DNA from: Verrucomicrobiales bacterium
Lineage (GTDB): Bacteria; Verrucomicrobiota; Verrucomicrobiia; Limisphaerales; UBA11358
Length of the DNA: 64,000 nt
Reading direction: 5' to 3'
Assembly: GCA_028712475.1 (NCBI GenBank)
Contig: JAQTQB010000004.1
Span: forward strand, 177,039 to 241,038
Notes under the pieces: generated by a model
Database searches by the model: none
Told to the model about the DNA's origin: nothing
Seen by the model: the letters and a program-made list of their open reading frames with translations, nothing else
Program-made: the position numbers and the translations under genes
Shown here: piece by piece, positions 18,190 to 25,341 of the stretch
Numbering within the stretch: position 1 is the first letter of the stretch
Layout of the letters: the number at the start of each line of letters is the position of its first letter

Positions 18190-18963
18190 ATGAAAAAACA
18201 TCTCTCGATTCTGACCACGGCAATTCTTTGTTTTGGGCTCATCCCGGCCTTCGCGCAATTCGGCAGGACGCCAGGCGGGCCGAAGCTCGACGCCGCAATG
18301 TCAAAATTATTCGGCGACAACTCCGCCTTCACCGCCACGTTTGAATCCCAGATCAAGCAGCCGTCCGGCGACACGATCACCATGCCCGGAAAGATTTCCT
18401 ATGATTCCGGCAAGACGCGAATGGAGATGAACATGTCTGAAGCCAAGGGCATGAAGATGCCCCCGGAAGCCGCCGAGCAGATGAAATCCATGGGGATGGA
18501 TCAGATGGTGACCCTGACGCGCCCGGACAAAAATCTCGCCTGCATCATTTATCCAGGGTTGGAAAGCTATGCGGAAATGCCGTTGCCAGCGGCGAAAGCG
18601 GGGACGAACGACAATTTCAAGATCGAAACAACGGAACTGGGCAAGGACACCGTGGATGGCCATCCGTGCGTGGAAAACAAAGTCATCGTCACCGGCAACA
18701 ATGGCGTCACGAATGAATTCACCGTCTGGAACGCCACGGATTTGAAAAAATTTCCCGTGAAAATCGTCCATGTCGAGCAAGGCTCCGAAACCTCCATGCT
18801 GTTCAAGAACGTCTCCCTCACCAAACCCGCCGCGTCCACCTTTGATGTGCCCGCCGGCTACACCCGCTACGACAACATGCAAACCATGATGCAAACGGAA
18901 ATGATGAAGAAGATGGGCGGCGGCATGGGAATGCCGCCGGGAGGCATGCCGCCGAACCATTAA
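18190..18963 (+). CDS. secreted DUF4412-like protein, Met-rich C-terminus
   Basis: MKKHLSILTTAILCFGLIPA followed by FAQ is a classical signal peptide. The mature part is a LolA/DUF4412-like beta-sheet protein: 'FTATFESQIKQPSGDTITMPGKISYDSGKTRME', 'YPGLESYAEMPLP' and 'VDGHPCVENKVIV' followed by a 'FTVWNATDLKKFPVKI' strand. The last 40 residues are rich in Met, Gly and Pro ('MMKKMGGGMGMPPGGMPP'), which could bind copper or be a flexible tail. Function unknown; likely periplasmic. A strong terminator follows 20 bp after the stop. Confidence 0.7.
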   Translation: MKKHLSILTTAILCFGLIPAFAQFGRTPGGPKLDAAMSKLFGDNSAFTATFESQIKQPSGDTITMPGKISYDSGKTRMEMNMSEAKGMKMPPEAAEQMKSMGMDQMVTLTRPDKNLACIIYPGLESYAEMPLPAAKAGTNDNFKIETTELGKDTVDGHPCVENKVIVTGNNGVTNEFTVWNATDLKKFPVKIVHVEQGSETSMLFKNVSLTKPAASTFDVPAGYTRYDNMQTMMQTEMMKKMGGGMGMPPGGMPPNH

Positions 18964-18982
18964 TTTTATCCCCGAAAAAATC

Positions 18983-19010
18983 AAAGGCCGGCAATGAGCC
19001 GGCCTTTTTT
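18983..19010 (+). terminator. rho-independent terminator after the DUF4412-like gene
   Basis: A perfect 10-bp stem (AAAGGCCGGC / GCCGGCCTTT) with loop AATGA is followed by a run of Ts. It lies 20 bp after the upstream stop codon. On the minus strand the stem also has a T-run (from the leading As), so it could serve the convergent alaS transcript as well, although alaS ends about 130 bp away. Confidence 0.9.
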
Positions 19011-19029
19011 GTTTTGAATCTGGAATCAG

Positions 19030-19068
19030 CGGCTGCGGCGGAGCGCGGCGTTCATGCCGCTTCAGCAG
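19030..19068. repeat. short GC-rich hairpin repeat between convergent genes
   Basis: The segment contains GCGGC-GTTCAT-GCCGC and neighbouring GCTTCAGC/GAAGC half-repeats, giving several overlapping small hairpins between the terminator and the alaS stop. This type of 'GCGGCATGAACGCCGC' element looks like a dispersed intergenic repeat, but only one clear copy is present in this window. No coding potential is visible. Confidence 0.35.
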
Positions 19069-19136
19069 GCTAAACACCTGCTGTCATCGCTCTTCAACAC
19101 GACCGGTGAAGCAGGCTGAAGCCCACGCCCCCCCAA

Positions 19137-22100
19137 TTATCCAAGCAAACTTTTTGCCTTCGCCAGCGCCTCGTCCAGCTTGCCCGCGTCCTTGCCGCCG
19201 CCGCGCGCGTTGTCCGGCTTGCCGCCACCTTTGCCGCCAACGATGGGCGCGATGGTCTGGATGATTTTCCCGGCTTGAACCTTCGCAGTGAACTCGGATG
19301 AGACGGACGCGACCAATGCGACCGCGCCATTTGCTGCACCGCCGAGGACGATGACGCCCTTAAAATGCGCTTTGAGTGAATCGACGATTTCTTGCAGCCA
19401 ATCCCCGGAAGCATTTGGCACATCGGTAATGATGCAAGGAATGCCGTTCTGAACGCCCTGATCATGCATGGAGAGATCCCGCGCAACGTGGCCGGCTCGA
19501 ATCTGCCGCTCCGTCTTGAGCGCCTTCTCCAAATCCTTCTGGTGCGCGAGGAGCGACTCGATTTTTTTCTCCAGCTCGTGCACGGGTGAATTGATTTTGC
19601 CCGCAATGCTGCGGATGAGCTGCAACTGCTGATTCGCAAGATCGTAAGCAGTCAATCCGGCGACGGCTTCAATGCGCCGGACGCCGGCAGCAATCGCGCT
19701 TTCGCCGACGATGCGGAACAAGCCAATCTCGCCGGTGGCGCGCGTGTGCGTGCCGCCGCAAAGTTCCATGGAATAACCGTCGAGCTTTCCCGCTCCGCCG
19801 CCGATTTGGACGACGCGGACGGTGTCGCCGTATTTGTCGCCGAAGAATTGCATCACGTCCTTGCGCGACTTCACGTCGGCGTAGGGCACTTCGGTCCACG
19901 AGACGCCCGCGTTTTCAAGGATGCGTTCGTTGACGAGCTTCTCGATGTCGGCAATTTGAACCGGCGTGAGCGGCGCGCTGTTGAAATCGAAGGTCAGCTT
20001 GTCCGGCCCGACGAACGAACCTTTCTGCGAAGCTTCCTTGCTGGCGACTTCGTGCAAGGCCCAATGCAGCAGATGCGTGACGGTGTGATGGCGCTGGATG
20101 GCGGCGCGACGCGGCGCATCCACGGTCAACGTCAAGGTGCTGCCGGTGTCCGGCAAAGTCATGATTTCCTGGCTGGCCGTTTCGATGATGTGCAGCCACG
20201 CGTTGCCGGATTTCTGGGTGTTGGCGATGCGCCACAACCGGCCACCGCCAGTCAGTTCGCCGGTGTCGCCGACCTGACCGCCCATCTCGGCGTAGCAGGC
20301 GCTGGTGTCGAGAATGACAGCAGTCTTGTCCTTGAGCGATACGACTTCCAAGACTTTGGCCTGAACCGCGAGGTTCTCGTAGCCGACGAACTTCGTGGGC
20401 GTGGTGGTCTCGACTTGCGAGAGGGAAATGACTTCCTTCTTCTGCGCGGCGCGTGCGCGATTGCGCTGCTCTTCCATCAACTTCTCGAAACCTTCCTTGT
20501 CCACGGTCAAACCGCGTTCGCGCGCCATCAACTCGGTGAGGTCGAGCGGGAAGCCGTAGGTGTCGTAAAGTTTGAAAGCGTCTTCACCAGAAATAACCGG
20601 CGCAGACTTTAGAAACTCGCGGCATACTCCAGCAGCAATTTGATCTGGCGTAAACAGGCCTTTTGTTTGACCAGCATTTTCAAAACTGACGCCAGCTTTG
20701 ACTTCTACAAAGGGAGCGCCTTCTTTGAATACTTGAGAGGCATTTTCGTAACCACGGTCTTTGAATTGAATCGGACTCCAACCGTCATTCCGAGCGGCAT
20801 CTAACCATGCATTCCAAAGTGCATCGCTGTCGAAAATTTGAAGCCCTTTGTCCAACGTCTTATTAAACGCCTCTTCCTCGATGCGGATGGTGTCTTGCAC
20901 GTGCTTCTTGCGGGCGCGGATTTCGGGGAAGACATCGCCCATCGTGTCGGCGAGGACGTCCACGAGTTTGTAGAAGAACGGTTCGTGGAAGCCAAGCGAG
21001 CGGCCGTAGCGCACGGCGCGGCGCAGGATGCGGCGGAGGACGTAGTTGCGGTCGGTGTTGCCGGGCTGGATGCCGTCGGCGATGGCAAACGAGAGCGTGC
21101 GGATGTGGTCGGCGATGACGCGGAAGGCTACGTCAATTTTCTCCTGCTCGGTGTCGCCGGTGCTGCCGGGTTTCGGGAGCGTGGAGCCGTATTTCTTGCC
21201 GCTCAATTTTTCGATGACATCGAAGATGGGGCGGAAGATGTCGGTCTCGTAGTTGGAAATTTTCGCGTTGGCAAAGTCGGTAAGGTTCTTCGTGCCTTGA
21301 ATGATGCTTGTGACGCGCTCAAAACCCATGCCGGTGTCCACATGCTGCGCGGGCAGCGGCGTGAACGTGCCGTCGGGATTGGCGTTGAACTGGATGAAGA
21401 CGAGATTCCAGATCTCGATGCATTCGGCGCTGCCTTGATTGACGAGCTTGCCATGCGTGTTGCCATCCGGCGTGAGGTCAACGTGGAGTTCGGAACACGG
21501 ACCACATGGCCCGGTTTCGCCCATCATCCAGAAGTTGTCTTTCTTGTTGCCGGGGACGATATGGACTTTGGGATCGCATCCGGCGGCGGAGAATTTCTTC
21601 GCCCAAAACATTGCGGCTTCCTGGTCGGCGATCTCGAACGGGGAGGCGTTTATATTTGGCGGAATGTAGGTCGGCGAGGTCATTGCGAGAACGAGCACCT
21701 GTTCCAGTTCGTTGGCCCACTTCTTTTCCCAGCCGGGTTCGCCAAGATAGGGACAAAAAACGGTGGCGTAGAGCCGTTGCGGCGGAAAATGCCACACCTT
21801 GACGACGAGTTCCCACGCCCATTCGATGGCTTCCTGCTTGAAGTAATCACCGAAGGACCAGTTGCCGAGCATCTCGAAAAAAGTGTGGTGATAGGTGTCA
21901 AGGCCGACGTCGTCGAGGTCGTTGTGCTTGCCGCCGGCGCGGATGCATTTCTGGGTGTCGGCGGCGCAGCCCGGCGTGTAGGGGAACTGGGTCTGGCCGA
22001 GGAAGATGGGCACGAACTGGTTCATGCCGGCGTTCGTGAACAGCAGGTTCGGCGAATCGGGCATGAGGCTGGACGACGGGACAACGGTGTGCTTCTTCGA

Positions 22101-22154
22101 CTTGAAAAAGTCGAGGAACGACTGGCGGATCTGGGTGCTGGTCATCATGGCCAA
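19137..22154 (-). CDS. alaS: alanyl-tRNA synthetase
   Basis: This charges tRNA-Ala; a tRNA-Ala with the G3:U70 identity pair lies at 35.6 kb. N-terminal class II core: 'MMTSTQIRQSFLDFFKSK', 'HHTFFEMLGNWSFGDYFK', 'NLVFIQFN' and 'GMGFERV'. The editing domain has 'HTVTHLLHWAL' and 'CGGTHTRATGEIGLFRI' for zinc, and the C-terminal Gly-rich C-Ala domain ends at the stop. At 1005 residues it is about 120 longer than E. coli AlaS. Much of the excess is an AT-richer insertion at residues about 441-518, between the anticodon-side helices and 'LYDTYGFPLDLTEL'. Met3 or Met4 could be the true start. Fossil copies of both ends of this gene lie outside it. Confidence 0.96.
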   Translation of the reverse strand: MAMMTSTQIRQSFLDFFKSKKHTVVPSSSLMPDSPNLLFTNAGMNQFVPIFLGQTQFPYTPGCAADTQKCIRAGGKHNDLDDVGLDTYHHTFFEMLGNWSFGDYFKQEAIEWAWELVVKVWHFPPQRLYATVFCPYLGEPGWEKKWANELEQVLVLAMTSPTYIPPNINASPFEIADQEAAMFWAKKFSAAGCDPKVHIVPGNKKDNFWMMGETGPCGPCSELHVDLTPDGNTHGKLVNQGSAECIEIWNLVFIQFNANPDGTFTPLPAQHVDTGMGFERVTSIIQGTKNLTDFANAKISNYETDIFRPIFDVIEKLSGKKYGSTLPKPGSTGDTEQEKIDVAFRVIADHIRTLSFAIADGIQPGNTDRNYVLRRILRRAVRYGRSLGFHEPFFYKLVDVLADTMGDVFPEIRARKKHVQDTIRIEEEAFNKTLDKGLQIFDSDALWNAWLDAARNDGWSPIQFKDRGYENASQVFKEGAPFVEVKAGVSFENAGQTKGLFTPDQIAAGVCREFLKSAPVISGEDAFKLYDTYGFPLDLTELMARERGLTVDKEGFEKLMEEQRNRARAAQKKEVISLSQVETTTPTKFVGYENLAVQAKVLEVVSLKDKTAVILDTSACYAEMGGQVGDTGELTGGGRLWRIANTQKSGNAWLHIIETASQEIMTLPDTGSTLTLTVDAPRRAAIQRHHTVTHLLHWALHEVASKEASQKGSFVGPDKLTFDFNSAPLTPVQIADIEKLVNERILENAGVSWTEVPYADVKSRKDVMQFFGDKYGDTVRVVQIGGGAGKLDGYSMELCGGTHTRATGEIGLFRIVGESAIAAGVRRIEAVAGLTAYDLANQQLQLIRSIAGKINSPVHELEKKIESLLAHQKDLEKALKTERQIRAGHVARDLSMHDQGVQNGIPCIITDVPNASGDWLQEIVDSLKAHFKGVIVLGGAANGAVALVASVSSEFTAKVQAGKIIQTIAPIVGGKGGGKPDNARGGGKDAGKLDEALAKAKSLLG

Positions 22155-22303
22155 TTAAAAATTCAAAATGTAATATTAAAAACTTTTGCCGCGAGAGAAC
22201 GCAGGGAACCCAAAGGATCCTTTCGCAACATGGAGGGAAGATTAGCCAAAAACGGGCGGGCAAAGCGAGTGGAAGTTTTCGCCGGTCGCCAGGAAAACGT
22301 GTT

Positions 22304-24646
22304 TCAACCGGCCTGATGGAGACAACGGCGGACGGTGGCGACGAGTTCGTCAGCCAGGTAGGGTTTGGGCAGAAAAACCGTGCGGTCGCTTTCGGAAAAA
22401 TCGAGCGCGGCGAACTCAATGCTGTAGCCGCTGGCGTAGATGACGGGGAGATCCGGCTGCTCTTTCAACAGTTGCAGGGAAAGTTTATGCCCGGTGAGGC
22501 CGTTGGGCATGACCATGTCGGTGAGGAGGAGGTCAATTTGATGACGATGATTTCCCCAAAGTTTCAACGCTTCATGCCCGTCGCTGGCGAGCAACACGCG
22601 GTAACCGGCGCTTTCCAAAATCAAGCGGGCAAGATCTCCCACCGCTGCCTCATCTTCAACGAGCAAAATCGTGTGGCCGGATTTGGACGCGACGCGGGCA
22701 GTCACGGCTGGTGGATTTTCAGAGGGCGCATCCGCAACCTTCCGGTCGGATGGCGGAAAGAATACATGGAACGTCGAACCTTTGCCGGGCGTGCTGTCCA
22801 CAGTGATCCAGCCGCGATGTTGCTGGACGATGCCATGAACGACAGAAAGTCCAAGTCCCGTGCCGCGCCCGGCGAGCTTGGTGGTGAAGAAAGGCTCGAA
22901 GATGCGCGGCAGATGTTCCGCCGGAATGCCCGTGCCGTTGTCGGCGATACTAAGACGAACGGCAGGGCCGGGCCGGGCGGAGGCATTTTGCCCGGCGTCA
23001 TCTTCTGAAACATGAACGGCCTGCACAGACACTGTTATGTCGCCTCCATCCGGCAAGGCATCGCGGGCGTTCAGCACCAGGTTGGTGATGATTTGCTCAA
23101 GCATGGCGGGATCAGCCTCAATGGGCGGGACATGCCCGGCCACATTTACTTTGAAATTAACAGCGGTGGTCAACGCGCGAGACAGCATGGGGGCGGTGCC
23201 TTTTACCGATTCACCCAGATGCAGCACGCGCGGAAACATGGCCTGCTGACGGCTGAAGGCGAGAAGCTGGCGGGTCAATCCGGCGGCCCGCAACGCGGCA
23301 TCTTCAATGCTTTTCAAACCCGTCCGCACACTGCCGGCAGGCTGGTCCGGCGCAAGCAGCATCCCCACGTTGCCGGTTATGATTGTGAGGATGTTATTGA
23401 AATCATGCGCCACCCCTGCTGACAACTGACCGATGGCACCCAGGCGTTCGCTCCGTTGAAGCTGTTTTTCGAGGTTGACGCGGTCGGTGATGTCCTGAAA
23501 AAGCGAGAAGATGGCAACCACTTTGTTGTCAGGTCCGAACAGCGGGGTGTTGAACCATTCACAAAGGATGGTCCGGCCATCCTTGGTGATATTTTCGTTG
23601 ATGCTGTGCGTGCCACCGACATTACGCAAAAGCTTTGACCAAAGTTCATCGACGTGCTGCAAAGCAGATGATGCCACAATCAATGGAAAAGCCTTCCGGC
23701 CATTCACCTCGGCCGCCGAATAACCAAAGATGCGCTCGGCGGCCGGATTCCAGATCCGCACGTTTGCCTCAACATCCCACTCAATGAACCCCAGCGGCAT
23801 CTGCCGGATGGTGAGCAGCAGACGCTGCTCTGATTCGCGCAACCGTTGCTCCGCGATGGTCCGCTGCACGAGGTCGGCGCGGAGCAGCGCGATGGCCGTC
23901 CCTCCGCCCAGGATGATGGCCAGCAAAAATGCCGTGACCCAAATAGCCCCGCGCCGTGCCTGGGCGATGGCGGCCACCCAGGAGTTGGCGGCAAAATCCA
24001 CACCCAATACCGCCTCAACCTTTCCATCCGCGTCGTGCATGGGGACAAACGCACTGACCCAGGCGCCCCATTCATCGTCATAAATCTCCGGGTCGAAATT
24101 GGCCTCGCCCAAGTATGCCTTCTCCAATCCCTTCACCGCTTGCAGATAAACTTTGCCGATGGGCGTTCGCGATTCCGCCTTGCCGTTGAAATCTCCGTTC
24201 TTGTCGTAGTCGGTTTCGGAATCCACCACGAGTATGTTTGTGCCATCGGCGCGCTTGCGAAACGTGTAGATGTCGTGGGCGAACGGGTTCAGCTTTTCCC
24301 ACTGGATCTGCGCCCTGATAAGCTCAAGATAAACCGGATCATCCGGAGGCGTTGATTCAGTGATGCGACTGTGTCCCCTGCGCTCCATCTCCGCCGCATA
24401 AGTGGGTGCCATGGCGCTGACCATGGCAATATTTTCCTCACGGGCATGTTCGCCTGCGCGCTGCGTGGCGCCCCAGCCAAATGACAACACCACCAAGACA
24501 AGCATCCATAGCTGCCAAGGGAAACTCACCGTAGGACGAAAACGCCGGATGCCAAATTTGACGACAGCGATGACAATCAGCGTGACAACGGCAAACGTCA
24601 GGTAATCGCCCTGCGCTTTGAACGTCTCAAATATTTGTTGTTGCAT
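22304..24646 (-). CDS. hybrid sensor histidine kinase with C-terminal receiver
   Basis: A 780-residue membrane sensor. TM1 lies at residues about 17-35, with a further hydrophobic stretch at 45-60. An extracytoplasmic sensory region spans about 70-245 ('YLELIRAQIQWEKLNPFAHDIY', split by turns, and 'VLGVDFAANSWVAAI'), and is Cache/PAS-like. TM3 is near 247-270. A PAS domain follows ('MPLGFIEWDVEANVRIWNPAAERIFGY' in two blocks), then HisKA with 'SAGVAHDFNNILTII' (His), HATPase with 'NLVLNARDALPDGG' and 'GTGLGLSVVHGIVQQH', and a receiver with 'ILLVEDEAAVGDLA' and 'DLLLTDMVMPNGLTG'. The start is 3 bp after the frame of the 5' alaS fossil. Ligand unknown. Confidence 0.9.
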   Translation of the reverse strand: MQQQIFETFKAQGDYLTFAVVTLIVIAVVKFGIRRFRPTVSFPWQLWMLVLVVLSFGWGATQRAGEHAREENIAMVSAMAPTYAAEMERRGHSRITESTPPDDPVYLELIRAQIQWEKLNPFAHDIYTFRKRADGTNILVVDSETDYDKNGDFNGKAESRTPIGKVYLQAVKGLEKAYLGEANFDPEIYDDEWGAWVSAFVPMHDADGKVEAVLGVDFAANSWVAAIAQARRGAIWVTAFLLAIILGGGTAIALLRADLVQRTIAEQRLRESEQRLLLTIRQMPLGFIEWDVEANVRIWNPAAERIFGYSAAEVNGRKAFPLIVASSALQHVDELWSKLLRNVGGTHSINENITKDGRTILCEWFNTPLFGPDNKVVAIFSLFQDITDRVNLEKQLQRSERLGAIGQLSAGVAHDFNNILTIITGNVGMLLAPDQPAGSVRTGLKSIEDAALRAAGLTRQLLAFSRQQAMFPRVLHLGESVKGTAPMLSRALTTAVNFKVNVAGHVPPIEADPAMLEQIITNLVLNARDALPDGGDITVSVQAVHVSEDDAGQNASARPGPAVRLSIADNGTGIPAEHLPRIFEPFFTTKLAGRGTGLGLSVVHGIVQQHRGWITVDSTPGKGSTFHVFFPPSDRKVADAPSENPPAVTARVASKSGHTILLVEDEAAVGDLARLILESAGYRVLLASDGHEALKLWGNHRHQIDLLLTDMVMPNGLTGHKLSLQLLKEQPDLPVIYASGYSIEFAALDFSESDRTVFLPKPYLADELVATVRRCLHQAG

Positions 24647-24744
24647 GTTTACAGCCTATATTGACCACAACGATCCGCAGATGGCTGATCACTTGGCGAA
24701 GTGCGGCTGAAATCTCCGGCAAACAGCCAAAGTTGCAAAAGAAA

Positions 24745-24888
24745 AACCGGGGCGAACCAGTTCATGCCCTTCTTCGCAAACAAAAAAATCGGCAAGTCCG
24801 GCGTGAGGTTCAAAGACGGCACGATGGTGTGCTGCTTCGACTTAAAGAGGCCAAGGAACGACTGGCGGATTTGCCTGCTGGTCATCAT
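24745..24888 (-). pseudogene. fossil of the 5' end of alaS
   Basis: The frame starts MMTSRQIRQSFLGLFKSKQH and continues TIVPSLNLTPDLPIFLFAKK, GMNWFAPVFL. It aligns without gaps to the first ~48 codons of the intact AlaS (MMTSTQIRQSFLDFFKSKKH, TVVPSSSLMPDSPNLLFTNA, GMNQFVPIFL), then homology stops abruptly. Substitutions at conserved positions (N-A-G changed to K-K-G) suggest it is no longer selected as a synthetase. A short DNA stretch upstream of the ATG (about 24893-24930) also resembles the region upstream of alaS at 22238-22275. The frame continues to 24649 with unrelated residues, 2 bp before the kinase ATG. Confidence 0.8.
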
Positions 24889-24967
24889 GAAAAAATTAGC
24901 AGTAACGGACGAACAATAGCGAGTTGGAATTTAATCATGTTTCATCGGCACTGAACAAACTGGAGTC

Positions 24968-24996
24968 AACCGGAGCGGCGCCACCGCTCCGGTTGC
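24968..24996. repeat. 12-bp perfect hairpin in intergenic region
   Basis: CAACCGGAGCGG and CCGCTCCGGTTG flank a 5-base loop (CGCCA). No T-run follows on either strand, so it is not a standard terminator. It sits about 80 bp upstream of the alaS 5' fossil on the far side from the kinase and may be a dispersed palindrome or an mRNA structure. Confidence 0.55.
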
Positions 24997-25341
24997 TGCC
25001 TGGAATTTTTGAGATTGAATCTTTGAAAAACTTGCTCAATCAGACAGGATTTAGCTGCAATAACTAATGCATTAACTTCTTTTTTCGGCTGGCGCGCATG
25101 GATTTTCCCAAGTCGAGCGGCAGAAAGTGGTCAAACAACTGATCAACATAATGCTTTTGAGCCGGCCTCATTTTCCCACTCTTACCTTTGTTCTGAATAA
25201 GCTAATTGATTGTTGGTGCATGATCCGTTAAATAATTCCTATAATCAGATGTTGACAAGGGAAATGCTTAGGCGGAGTTTTTTCCGAGTGAGGGGAACGG
25301 ACGAGGATAATTTCTGATGCCATCGGGAACACGGAGGAACT
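24997..25341 (+). other. AT-rich upstream region of the LRR gene, possible -10 box
   Basis: No gene is supported here. The stretch is clearly more AT-rich than the surroundings. A perfect TATAAT lies at 25240-25245, about 97 bp before the GTG start, but no good -35 at 17 bp is visible; TTGGTG at 25213 is too far. A GGAGGA just before the start (about 25333-25338) is a strong ribosome binding site for the GTG codon at 25342. Confidence 0.35.

Noticed and set aside
20600..20830. Intein in AlaS
   Set aside because: The insert is only about 77 residues and shows no splice-junction Cys/Ser at its start, no His-Asn end and no endonuclease motifs.
20838..22316. 492-residue plus-strand open frame opposite alaS
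   Set aside because: It lies antisense to a clear synthetase, has a GC-driven composition and no recognisable motif. Other long antisense frames (for example 48289-49644, 12810-14018, 32102-33499) fail for the same reason.
24968..24996. Terminator call for the CAACCGGAGCGG hairpin
   Set aside because: No T-run follows on either strand and no gene ends next to it.
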